Source: Armatimonadota bacterium
Lineage (GTDB): Bacteria > Armatimonadota > JADLDR01
Direction of reading: 5' to 3'
Assembly: GCA_020846535.1 (NCBI GenBank)
Contig: JADLDR010000140.1
Span: 78,253-121,312 of the forward strand
Length of the DNA: 43,060 bases
The position numbers and the translations under genes were made by a program. Below the pieces are notes generated by a model that saw only the letters and a program-made list of their open reading frames with translations, had not been told where the DNA came from and searched no databases. This document shows positions 1 to 7,641 of the stretch, piece by piece. Every line of letters starts with the position of its first letter. The first letter of the stretch is position 1.

Positions 1-1576
1 CGTGGTTGAAATCGGCGGGAAGGGACATGCCATCCGTCAGGAAGATGGCGTGCTTGATGCGGGTGTCGGCTCTGGCGAGGGCGTTCGCGGCCTCGATCAT
101 GGCGGGGTACATGCTGGTCCCGCCCCCGGCCACGATGGAGCCGACCCTATCCTCGATTTTCCGCTTATCGGTCACCCGCTGCATCTCGGCCACCCATTGG
201 GTGGCCTCATCGAAGCAGAGGACGCCCACCTGGTCCTGGTCGGCCAGCAGAGACGCGGCGGCGATGGCGGCCTCTTTTGCCAGGTCGACTTTGGCATAGC
301 CCATCCCGCTTTCGGCCATGGAGCCGGATTTATCGATGACCAGGCAGAGGGCCACGCTGGGGAAGTGCTTCATCTTCCGGACATCCACGTCTACCGGCAG
401 GGCCTCCTCGATGGGCGTCCGGTAATAGCCCCCGATCCCGAAGCTCTCCGCCCCGCCGATCATCCCGAACCCCATGCCGGTATCCTTCACCGCGCCGGCG
501 ATCATCTCCATCTGCGAGGGGGAGACATAGAGGGCGGAGACATTATCGAGGATGAGGCTGTCGCAATCCGCCAGGTCGGTGGCGCGGGTGGGGAGCATGG
601 ATGCGTCCCGCACCTGGACATCGATCTGCTGAGACCGGAGGGCGCGGGCCAGGGGCAGGCCGCTGCGGGCATCCGTGCAGACATAGAGGACTTTCGGCCT
701 GCCCTTGACCAGCACGAAGCCGGAGGCCCGGTTGTTCTCCGGGACGGTATCCTCCGCGGCCTCCAGGTGGGCCTCATATGTATAGAAGCCAGGCTTTTCC
801 AGGGTGGCGGGGTAGGTGAAGACATTTTTGCCCGGCGCAAGCTGCACCTTCTGGGATCCCAGGTATCGCCCGCTGCGGAAGAGGCGGAGCAGGGCAGGCT
901 GGGCGGTCAGCGATTCGGCCACCACCTTCAGCTCCACCGGCTCCCCGATCTTGGCCTCCGGGGGCAGGGCCAACTTATCGAGCAGGGCCTCATGGGTGTA
1001 AGCGGCCCCAAGGGGAACCGTGTCGATCTCTGTCCTCCCTGCCCGCGCCAGGGTCGCGGCCTGGAGCGCATTCCCCAGGTTTTCGTTGCCGTCCGAAAGG
1101 AGGACGATTTTATGGTTGACCCCGGGCGGCAGGGCGGCGTCGGCCAGGCGGATGGCAGCGGCGATATCGGTATAGGAGCGCCCCGGAGCGGAATAGATTT
1201 TCGAGAGCTTCAGCCTCGCGGTAGGCATCGCCTCGATGAAAGCATCGCTCCCGAAGACAACCAGGCCCGCCGTGTCGCCCGGCCTCATCCGGGCCGAAGC
1301 CCGGCGGATATAATCCAGCGCCTCCCGCTTTCTGGGTTCCGGCACGGAGTCCGAGGCGTCCAGCACGAACATGACCGCCACCGACCGGCTGGGCCGGACG
1401 GTCTGGATTCCCGCCAGGGCCAGCAGCAAAGAGAGCGCCACCGCCAGCCGCAGCCCCAGCGACAGCCTCCGCCGGAAGGGCGACAGATCGGCCAGACTCC
1501 GCCGCCCCAGCCACCAGAAATAGGCCAGGAGCGGCAGGAGCAACAGGTAATATGGATTGGTGAAATGAATGGGCAT
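1..1576 (-). CDS. Membrane-anchored double-VWA protein, BatA/GATase-like (3' end outside window)
   Basis: Translated from the minus strand, the protein starts MPIHFTNPYYLLLLLLLAYF, typical of the BatA/aerotolerance N-terminal domain: a short conserved start plus membrane segments at about residues 9-24 and 40-57. A first von Willebrand A domain follows, with MIDAS motif DASDS (D73, S75, S77). A middle region resembles the glutamine-amidotransferase-like fold of this family, and a second VWA domain carries DKSGS (D415, S417, S419). The frame is still open at the window edge after about 525 codons, so the C-terminus is missing. Family members are envelope proteins often linked to MoxR ATPases; the exact role is unknown. 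It lies 128 nt downstream of the related gene at 1705-3540 and is probably co-transcribed. ATG at 1576 is chosen because the BatA start aligns there; the ribosome site is only a weak G run. Confidence 0.82.
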   Translation of the reverse strand, partial: MPIHFTNPYYLLLLPLLAYFWWLGRRSLADLSPFRRRLSLGLRLAVALSLLLALAGIQTVRPSRSVAVMFVLDASDSVPEPRKREALDYIRRASARMRPGDTAGLVVFGSDAFIEAMPTARLKLSKIYSAPGRSYTDIAAAIRLADAALPPGVNHKIVLLSDGNENLGNALQAATLARAGRTEIDTVPLGAAYTHEALLDKLALPPEAKIGEPVELKVVAESLTAQPALLRLFRSGRYLGSQKVQLAPGKNVFTYPATLEKPGFYTYEAHLEAAEDTVPENNRASGFVLVKGRPKVLYVCTDARSGLPLARALRSQQIDVQVRDASMLPTRATDLADCDSLILDNVSALYVSPSQMEMIAGAVKDTGMGFGMIGGAESFGIGGYYRTPIEEALPVDVDVRKMKHFPSVALCLVIDKSGSMAESGMGYAKVDLAKEAAIAAASLLADQDQVGVLCFDEATQWVAEMQRVTDKRKIEDRVGSIVAGGGTSMYPAMIEAANALARADTRIKHAIFLTDGMSLPADFNH

Positions 1577-1658
1577 GGGTGAAAAGCACCCCCCCAGGCT
1601 TCGGGGGCTTAGATGGTGTGGGCTCTTGGCAAGTCTCGTAAAGCCCCTCAAGGCCGCT

Positions 1659-1683
1659 CCCCCCGCCGAAGTCCGGCGGGGGG
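1659..1683. other. G/C hairpin between the two VWA genes
   Basis: A perfect 10-bp stem (CCCCCCGCCG / CGGCGGGGGG, arms 1659-1668 and 1674-1683) with a 5-nt loop lies in the 128-nt spacer. The spacer also holds another C-run/G-run pair near 1586-1606. There is no U tract, so it is not a classical terminator. It may be a processing or attenuation hairpin or part of a dispersed repeat. Confidence 0.5.
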
Positions 1684-1704
1684 CTGGGGGGGCGGTTGCC
1701 TCTC

Positions 1705-3540
1705 CTAAACCCTTCTGTGATATGCGTACCACTCGAAAGCCAGGAACGCCAGGGCGGCCAGCAGGAAATAGCGCCAGATTTCCTTTGGGATGGGGCTGCC
1801 GGTGGCGACGGGGGCGTATTTTTGATGGCCGATTTGCAGGCGGTCGGCGGGCCGGAGGTCGGATTCGGCGCTGCTGAGCAGGTTGGCGGCGAACCGCCCG
1901 GTGTAGCCGCGGGCCGAGATCCGGTAGAGGCCGACCCGCTCGGTGTCCGGGAATAGCGCCGGGTTCTCGCGAGCGGGCAGGGCCGTTTTGCGGCCTGCGG
2001 GGTCGGTGACGGTGACGCGGCGGACGGCAGGGGGCGTCTCGAAGGCGAACGCCTGGCCGGTCTGCACCTGGAGGTTTTCCCGGTCCTGCGGGCGGGCGGC
2101 CAGCCACCGGACGCAGTTGGAGATGAAGATGGGAAAGGCCACCCGAAGGGGCAGATCCGAATCGGCCAGCCGGAAGCCGATGAAGACCGAGCGGCGACCC
2201 TGCCTTTCCCCGGCCACCACCAGGGGGCCTTCCCCGATCTCGGCCACGCTCTGGCCCCAGGGGGCGGCCTTCACCGCCAGGGCGCGGGCCAGGCGGACCG
2301 AGGTGAGGTCGGCGAACCGGGTGAGGGGGTGTGTTTTGCTGGCATCCAGGACGGTCGGCAGGCGCACCTCCCCGGCTACCTCCACCGGCGCTTCCGGGGC
2401 GGCGGTGCCGATAAAGACGAGGTTTCCCGGCCCGATCCGGCGGGGGGAGTGGCCGTCGAAGATGACGATATCGTATCCGGGCTGGCCAGTGTAGCCGCCG
2501 GGCGAGACTTTGGAGAGGCTGACCCTGGGATCGGCGTTCAGGGCTTTCTCCAGGAAGAGGTTGCCCTCAGTCACCAGGAGGACAGAAATCTCCCGGCGCG
2601 GGGTCAGGCAGGCGTAGGCAGCGTTGTCGGCGGCCAGGTCGTCCCTGGCATCGATCCGGGCGGTCAGGACGCCCTGCGCCTGTCCTGCGCCGGTAAAGAC
2701 CTCAGAGTGGACGCCGCCCGCCCTGACGGTGATCTCGCGGGCGTCCGCCAGGCTGTCGTCTCGGTAAAGCTCCAGAGTGCAGACCCGGCTCCAGGCCGAA
2801 TAGTTGCGGACCGCGATGAAGATCTGGTCGTCGTTCGGGCCGGAGAGGCTCTGGCGCACATCCAGGGCGGTGATCCCCAGGTTGTCGGCCCGCCTGCCGA
2901 TGCGAACGAAGCTCAGCGTGCCGGGAAGGGGCGGCATGGCCTCCAGATCGCGGGCGGCCCCGTCGGAGAGGAGGTATATCCGGCTGTCCGGACGGGCGGA
3001 GGTGACGGAGGCGGCCAGGGTCAGGGCTTCCTTCAGGCGGGTGGGGGTGTCCGCGGCCTCCGCCCGGCGCAGGGCGGCCTTCAGGTCGGCTTTGGCGGAG
3101 GTGAAAGGGGCCAGGATGCGAACGCGGGAGGTGGCGGCCATCACCATCATCTGATCGCCCCGGCCCAGGGTGTCCACCATCGCCAGGGCCGTCCGGCGGG
3201 CCTCCTCGAAGCGGGAGGGGCGCACATCGGTGGCCTTCATGCTGGCCGACCCGTCCAGAATGACCACCACGTTCTTTCCCCCCAGCGCCCTGACCCGGAC
3301 GAAGGGACGGGCGAAGCCTGCCACCAGAAGCCCCACGATGAGCAGTTGCAGGAAAAGGAGCAGGTTCCGGCGGAGCTTCTGAAAAGGGGCATTGGCCTGC
3401 ACATCCTTGAGCGCCTGGCTCCACAGGTAGACGGAGGAGACGGTCATCTCCTTACGCCTGAGCTTCAGCAGATAGAGCAGCACGATCACAGGCACTAAAA
3501 ACAGAAGCCAGGTTAGCGATATGGGCTGAATGAAATGCAT
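1705..3540 (-). CDS. BatA-type VWA domain membrane protein
   Basis: The 611-residue product starts MHFIQPISLTWLLFLVPVIV, the canonical BatA N-terminal domain with membrane segments at about 9-25 and 60-77. A VWA domain at about 90-270 has MIDAS residues D96, S98 and S100 (DGSAS). A long extracytoplasmic middle region follows, and a last membrane helix (YFLLAALAFLAFEWYAY) sits near the C-terminus. This architecture matches the upstream partner of the double-VWA protein encoded next (1-1576). The frame stays open upstream to 3702, but that extension is low-complexity and the conserved domain starts at the ATG at 3540. The function is probably envelope-associated protein interaction. Downstream gene order suggests one minus-strand operon whose promoter would lie in 3541-3700; none was recognised. 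Confidence 0.85.
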   Translation of the reverse strand: MHFIQPISLTWLLFLVPVIVLLYLLKLRRKEMTVSSVYLWSQALKDVQANAPFQKLRRNLLLFLQLLIVGLLVAGFARPFVRVRALGGKNVVVILDGSASMKATDVRPSRFEEARRTALAMVDTLGRGDQMMVMAATSRVRILAPFTSAKADLKAALRRAEAADTPTRLKEALTLAASVTSARPDSRIYLLSDGAARDLEAMPPLPGTLSFVRIGRRADNLGITALDVRQSLSGPNDDQIFIAVRNYSAWSRVCTLELYRDDSLADAREITVRAGGVHSEVFTGAGQAQGVLTARIDARDDLAADNAAYACLTPRREISVLLVTEGNLFLEKALNADPRVSLSKVSPGGYTGQPGYDIVIFDGHSPRRIGPGNLVFIGTAAPEAPVEVAGEVRLPTVLDASKTHPLTRFADLTSVRLARALAVKAAPWGQSVAEIGEGPLVVAGERQGRRSVFIGFRLADSDLPLRVAFPIFISNCVRWLAARPQDRENLQVQTGQAFAFETPPAVRRVTVTDPAGRKTALPARENPALFPDTERVGLYRISARGYTGRFAANLLSSAESDLRPADRLQIGHQKYAPVATGSPIPKEIWRYFLLAALAFLAFEWYAYHRRV

Positions 3541-3787
3541 GGCGCGGAGGCACTCCCTCATGAATACGGCAATCCTGAATATATTATCCGGTGTTCCGGG
3601 CGGTAAGTCAAGGGGTTTGAGGGGCAAAATACCGCATTTGTTGCGGTAGGGGAGGGCGGGGGGGCAGGGGGCAGGGTTTCGGGAGACGGGAGAAGCCCAC
3701 ATGGGCAGGACAGGCGGCGGACAAGAGGCAGGGGCAGGCTATGTGAGTCAAAAAGTGGAGTGAAGTGAAGCTATTTCTCTATGTTAG

Positions 3788-3873
3788 CCCAAGCTGCTAC
3801 CTACCCGAATTGAGGGCGATGCATCGCGCCCCTACCCCGCATCGGCCTCCATTCGGGTAGGTAGCAGCTTGGG
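3788..3873. repeat. MITE-like hairpin with internal palindrome
   Basis: Two perfect 23-bp arms (3788-3810 and 3851-3873; left arm begins CCCAAGCTGCTACC) face each other across 40 bp. The core contains GGGCGATGCATCGCGCCCC, a relative of the palindromes that bound the elements at 23784-24082 and 42003-42298. No open frame lies inside. It sits in the 538-nt divergent spacer 3541-4078. The remainder of that spacer shows G-rich sequence, no gene, and the promoter at 4027. Confidence 0.85.
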
Positions 3874-4026
3874 TGTTTTTACTGAATTTACTTGTCAGCC
3901 TGTTTCAGCGCCTCAGAAAATACCTTGTTGCCTGCTATTGTGTATCCTGAAACCCAGGCAACACGATTGGCATGCCCCTGCCGTTCCCTGGCAGAGCCGA
4001 CCGGGCTTTTTGAGCTATATCCCCGG

Positions 4027-4056
4027 TTGACATGGGGCGGGCTTGTCGGTTATAAT
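4027..4056 (+). promoter_or_regulatory. Perfect-consensus sigma70 promoter for the mla genes
   Basis: TTGACA (4027-4032) and TATAAT (4051-4056) are separated by 18 bp. Transcription should begin about 4063. The ATG at 4055 lies inside the -10 box and the TTG at 4043 lies upstream of the start point, so neither can be the translation start of this transcript. The GGGAGGG ribosome site at 4067-4073 then serves the GTG at 4079. Confidence 0.85.
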
Positions 4057-4078
4057 GCGAAGGGTGCGGGAGGGCTGC

Positions 4079-4846
4079 GTGGTTGAAGTCGCCGATTATG
4101 CGTGGAAGCGGATGGTGGGCGCGGTCGAATATGTCGGCGCGACCAGCCTCCTTTTTTTTCAGACCCTTCGCCATCTGCTCCGTCTGGCTGTCGGGATCGG
4201 CGATACCATCGAGCAGATGTCCCTTATCGGCGTGAACTCGATGGGCATCACCCTGATGACGGTCGCTCTTTCCGCAGCGGTGCTGGCCCTCCATACCAGC
4301 GGCCTGATGGTCAAATACGGGGCGGGCAGCTTTGTCGGCGGGGTGATCGCCGTCTCTCTGGCCCGCGAGACGGCCCCGGTGCTGGTCGGTATCGTGGTGT
4401 CCGCCCGGGTCGGGTCGGCGATTGCGGCGGAACTGGGCTCGATGGTGGTGACCGAGCAGATCGAGGCGCTCCGTTCCCTGGCGGTCAGCCCGGTGCAATA
4501 CCTGGTCGTGCCGCGCTTCCTGGCGGCCATCGTCATGCTTCCCCTGCTGACCATGAACGCCAACCTTGTCGGGATGGTCGGCGGCTACCTGGTCGCCATC
4601 AATTACGGCGTGACCCAGGCTTCCTATATCAATGCGGTCAAGATGATGCTCCCGGTCTACGACCTGGTGATGGGACTGGTCAAGACGGCCTTTTTCGGGG
4701 CCATCATCACGGTCGTCAGTTGCCACCAGGGCCTGGGGACAAAAGGGGGCGCGTCCGGGGTCGGGCGTTCCACCACAACCGCGGTGGTGCTTTCGATCCT
4801 GTTTGTCTTTATTTCCGATTTCATCCTTTCCTATATCTTCTGGTGA
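4079..4846 (+). CDS. mlaE: MlaE-family lipid ABC transporter permease
   Basis: The 255-residue integral membrane protein matches the MlaE/TTG2B/YrbE permease family in length and in its Gly/Ala-rich segments. Landmarks include the stretch SLARETAPVLVGIVVSARVG followed by AAELGSMVVTEQIEALRSLAVSP, the most conserved cytoplasmic region, and a C-terminal pair of helices. It should form the inner-membrane core of an MCE transporter moving phospholipid or other hydrophobic lipids between the membranes. It partners with the ATPase at 4865 and the MCE protein at 5634. GTG at 4079 is chosen from the promoter geometry and its GGGAGGG site five nucleotides upstream. Confidence 0.93.
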   Translation: MVEVADYAWKRMVGAVEYVGATSLLFFQTLRHLLRLAVGIGDTIEQMSLIGVNSMGITLMTVALSAAVLALHTSGLMVKYGAGSFVGGVIAVSLARETAPVLVGIVVSARVGSAIAAELGSMVVTEQIEALRSLAVSPVQYLVVPRFLAAIVMLPLLTMNANLVGMVGGYLVAINYGVTQASYINAVKMMLPVYDLVMGLVKTAFFGAIITVVSCHQGLGTKGGASGVGRSTTTAVVLSILFVFISDFILSYIFW

Positions 4847-4864
4847 AACGCGGGCGGAGTTCTC

Positions 4865-5620
4865 ATGATTGCGGTGGAGAACCTGGAGCGCCGGGTGGAT
4901 GGCCGGGTCATCCTGAAGGATATCAGCCTTGAGGTGCGGAAGGGCGAAATCCTGGCGATCATGGGCATGTCCGGCTGCGGCAAAACGACCCTCTTGAAAT
5001 GCCTGGGGGGGCTGATCCGCCCCTCCTCCGGGCATATTTTTATCGGCGAGGATGAAATCACCTCCCTCAGCGAGCAGGAATTGAACCGCGTCAGGCGCAA
5101 GATCGGGATGGTCTTCCAGTACGCCGCCCTGTTCGATTCGTTGAATGTCTATGCGAACGTGGTCTTCGGGCTGAAGCGCCATTTCAAATACAGCGAAAAG
5201 GAGATGCGCGAGCAGGCAGCGGAGAAGCTCTCCCTGGTGGGCATGGAAGGCACGGAAGATCTGATGCCGTCCCAGCTCAGCGGCGGGATGCAGAAGCGGG
5301 TCGGCCTGGCCCGCGCCCTGGCGACCAATCCCGACGTGCTGCTTTACGACGAGCCGACCAGCGGCCTCGATCCCATCATGGCGACCGTCATCGACGAATT
5401 GATCGTATCGATGCGGGACCGCCTGGGGGTGACCTCGGTGGTCGTCTCGCACCATATCCCGAGCATTTTCAAGATTGCGGATAAGGTGGCGATGCTGCAT
5501 GACCGCGGCATCGCCGCCATGGGAACTGCCGAAGAGATCCGGGCCACCGAAAATCCGGTGGTGCGCCAGTTTGTCGAAGGCCGGTCGGAAGGGCCTATCG
5601 AGGTGGTGCGGGATGTGTAA
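4865..5620 (+). CDS. mlaF: MlaF-family ABC transporter ATPase
   Basis: A 251-residue ATP-binding cassette. It has Walker A GMSGCGKT (34-41), signature LSGGMQKR (from 138), Walker B VLLYDE (158-163), the D-loop SGLD, and the switch histidine in VVSHHIP. The SGGMQKR form of the signature is typical of MlaF/MkI subfamily ATPases. It supplies energy for the MlaE permease. It starts 18 nt after mlaE and ends 13 nt before the MCE gene, so the three are one operon. Other Mla parts (MlaB STAS protein, periplasmic MlaC, lipoprotein MlaA) are not in the window. Confidence 0.95.
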   Translation: MIAVENLERRVDGRVILKDISLEVRKGEILAIMGMSGCGKTTLLKCLGGLIRPSSGHIFIGEDEITSLSEQELNRVRRKIGMVFQYAALFDSLNVYANVVFGLKRHFKYSEKEMREQAAEKLSLVGMEGTEDLMPSQLSGGMQKRVGLARALATNPDVLLYDEPTSGLDPIMATVIDELIVSMRDRLGVTSVVVSHHIPSIFKIADKVAMLHDRGIAAMGTAEEIRATENPVVRQFVEGRSEGPIEVVRDV

Positions 5621-5633
5621 GCCGAGGTGAGTT

Positions 5634-7049
5634 ATGCCGATCCGCTCCGAACTCAAAGTCGGTCTTATCGTGATTCAGTCGGTCATCGCCCTGGCCCTCG
5701 TGGTATACTTCCTGGGCCAGTTCGGGCTGAAGCGGCACGGTTATACGGTCAATGCGGCCTTTCAGGATGCCTCCGGGATCGATAAGGGGTCCGTGGTGCG
5801 ATTGGCCGGGGTTCAGATCGGCACGGTGGAAGAGGTATTTCTCTCGGACGCCCGTCCGGTCGTCAAGATGCGCCTTCAGTCGGGCGTCACCCTTTATAAA
5901 AACTACCGCATCAGCATCGCCTCCGGCGCTCTGATCGGCGAAAAATACGTTCAGATCACCCCGCAGAAGCCCCTCGGCAAGAAAATCGAGTCGGGCAGCA
6001 CCGTTGCCGGGCAGGATGCGGTGCAACTGGACACGATCATGCTTCAGGTCAGCGATCTGGTGAAGGAATTTCACGTGACCGCCCAATCGGTCAACCGGCT
6101 CCTCCAGGATGATGAGATCAACAAAGGCATCAAAGAGGCTTTGAACAATATCACCCAGGCGACCGAAGGGGCCAGGCTGCTGGCCGTCCAGCTTCAGGGA
6201 CTGGTGGCCCAGAACGAAACGAATATCAACCACACGCTCAGCCAGGTGGCGAAAGCCTCCGATGACGTGAAAGCCACCACCGGGGAGATCCGGAGCCTGA
6301 TCTCCAGAGGCCCCTTAAGGGAAAACCTGAACGGAATTATGGTTTCCCTGAACAGCGCCGCCCGGAAAGCAGACGGGCTGGCGAGCCAGTTGCAGACTAC
6401 GATGGATCGGGTGCCTCCGCTGATGGATGAAGTGCAGGGGACGGCCACCGATACGCGGTCCGTGGTGAATAAGGTCGGAACCGTGGTGGACGACGTTCGC
6501 AAGGTGACGGCGGACCCGCAGGTGGAAAAGGATCTCAAGAACACCCTGGTCAATGTCCGCCAGACCTCCGAGCGGCTGAACGACATCACCGCCAGCGCAC
6601 AGCGCATCCTGGCCCGCGCCGAAAAGATGCGCGGGATCCGCATCATGCCTGAAGGCACCGAGCTGCGCTACGATTTTATGAAGGCCACCCGGCCCCAGGG
6701 CGTCCGGGCCGATCTTAACCTGTATATCCCCCGGGACAAAACGAATTTTTACCAGATGGGCATTTTCGACGCTACAGAATCGAACCAGTTGAACTTCCAG
6801 TTCGGCCGTGTGCTGGGGAGCCGGACGAATATCCGCTGGGGCATCTATGCCTCCAAGCTGGGTATCGGCAGCGGCTACCGCATCAGCAACAGCACCGAAC
6901 TCATCGCCGATCTCTACGATCCGAACCGCCCTCAGTTCGACCTCCGGGCCTACCGGAGTATGAACGAAAGCTGGGGCCTCTGGGCAGGCTGGGAAAGGCT
7001 TTTCGGGCGCAACACCTTTTTGTTCGGAGCGCGGTTCAGACAGTTTTAA
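5634..7049 (+). CDS. mlaD: MCE (MlaD-like) protein with an outer-membrane-like C-terminal domain
   Basis: The 471-residue protein has one N-terminal membrane helix (about 9-31) and a single MCE domain (about 37-115; FQDASGIDKGSVVRLAGVQIG and GALIGEKYVQI are typical). A long, mostly helical stretch (about 130-335) rich in Asn, Thr and Val follows, likely coiled coil. The last ~125 residues alternate hydrophobic and aromatic residues in short strands (LRYDF, LNLYIP, NFQFGRVLG, RWGIYASKLG, FLFGARFRQF) and end in Phe, as outer-membrane barrel proteins often do. The family role is substrate binding or tunnelling for the MlaE/F transporter. The barrel-like tail is an inference from the strand pattern and terminal Phe; E. 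coli MlaD lacks it. Start ATG follows GAGGTGAGTT. Confidence 0.85.
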   Translation: MPIRSELKVGLIVIQSVIALALVVYFLGQFGLKRHGYTVNAAFQDASGIDKGSVVRLAGVQIGTVEEVFLSDARPVVKMRLQSGVTLYKNYRISIASGALIGEKYVQITPQKPLGKKIESGSTVAGQDAVQLDTIMLQVSDLVKEFHVTAQSVNRLLQDDEINKGIKEALNNITQATEGARLLAVQLQGLVAQNETNINHTLSQVAKASDDVKATTGEIRSLISRGPLRENLNGIMVSLNSAARKADGLASQLQTTMDRVPPLMDEVQGTATDTRSVVNKVGTVVDDVRKVTADPQVEKDLKNTLVNVRQTSERLNDITASAQRILARAEKMRGIRIMPEGTELRYDFMKATRPQGVRADLNLYIPRDKTNFYQMGIFDATESNQLNFQFGRVLGSRTNIRWGIYASKLGIGSGYRISNSTELIADLYDPNRPQFDLRAYRSMNESWGLWAGWERLFGRNTFLFGARFRQF

Positions 7050-7083
7050 CCCCATCACATATGAAGGAGACAAGAAAGAGCCG

Positions 7084-7638
7084 ATGAAAGTGATACTTCA
7101 GCAGGATGTCGCCAATGTGGGCAAAGAAGGCGAAGTGAAGGAAGTCGCCGACGGATACGCGCGGAATTTCCTGATCCCCAAGAAGCTGGCCCTTGCGGCC
7201 ACCGCCGGAAACCTCCGGTCCCTCAAGAACGAGATGGACGCCGTCCAGCGGAGGAGCGACCGGGCCAAGCAGGAGGCAAGCGACCTCGGGACCAAAATCC
7301 AGGCCGCAAGCGTGACCATCAAGGCCCATGTCGGCGCAGGCACCAAGCTCTACGGGTCGGTGACCACCCAGGATATCGCCGACGCCCTGAAAGCGCAGGC
7401 GGACATCGATGTCGATAAGCGCAAGATCATGCTCGATGAGCCGATCCGCTCTCTGGGTTCCTTCTCCGTGCCGGTGAAGCTCCAGCGTGGCCTGACCGTA
7501 AAGCTGGCCGTGGAGGTGGTGAACGCCGAGGCTCCCGAACCCGCCCCTGCGCCGTCCAGCGCGAAGCCCGCCGAACCCAGCCCGAACGAGCAGGCAACCG
7601 ACGAGACTCCGGACACGCCAAGCGCCGAAGAGGCATAA
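7084..7638 (+). CDS. rplI: 50S ribosomal protein L9
   Basis: Residues 1-36 (MKVILQQDVANVGKEGEVKE and the following ADGYARNFLIPKKLA) form the hallmark rRNA-binding N-domain. A charged connecting helix (about 45-80) and the globular C-domain (about 85-150) follow. At 184 residues it is longer than the usual ~150 because of a Pro/Ala/Glu-rich acidic tail from about residue 150. It binds 23S rRNA and supports reading-frame maintenance. The adjacent dnaB gene starts 3 nt downstream, a pairing seen in many bacteria. Ribosome site AAGGAGACAAG lies upstream of the ATG. Confidence 0.97.
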   Translation: MKVILQQDVANVGKEGEVKEVADGYARNFLIPKKLALAATAGNLRSLKNEMDAVQRRSDRAKQEASDLGTKIQAASVTIKAHVGAGTKLYGSVTTQDIADALKAQADIDVDKRKIMLDEPIRSLGSFSVPVKLQRGLTVKLAVEVVNAEAPEPAPAPSSAKPAEPSPNEQATDETPDTPSAEEA

Positions 7639-7641
7639 GCC

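Noticed and set aside
2..1582. 526-codon open frame on the plus strand opposite the double-VWA gene
   Set aside because: It is Gly/His/Arg-rich with no family resemblance, while the minus strand gives clear BatA and VWA motifs. GC-rich coding DNA leaves long antisense frames.
3935..4078. Earlier starts for the MlaE permease (TTG 4043, ATG 4055, GTG 4064)
   Set aside because: They lie upstream of, inside, or at the predicted transcript start, whereas GTG 4079 has a well-placed ribosome site.
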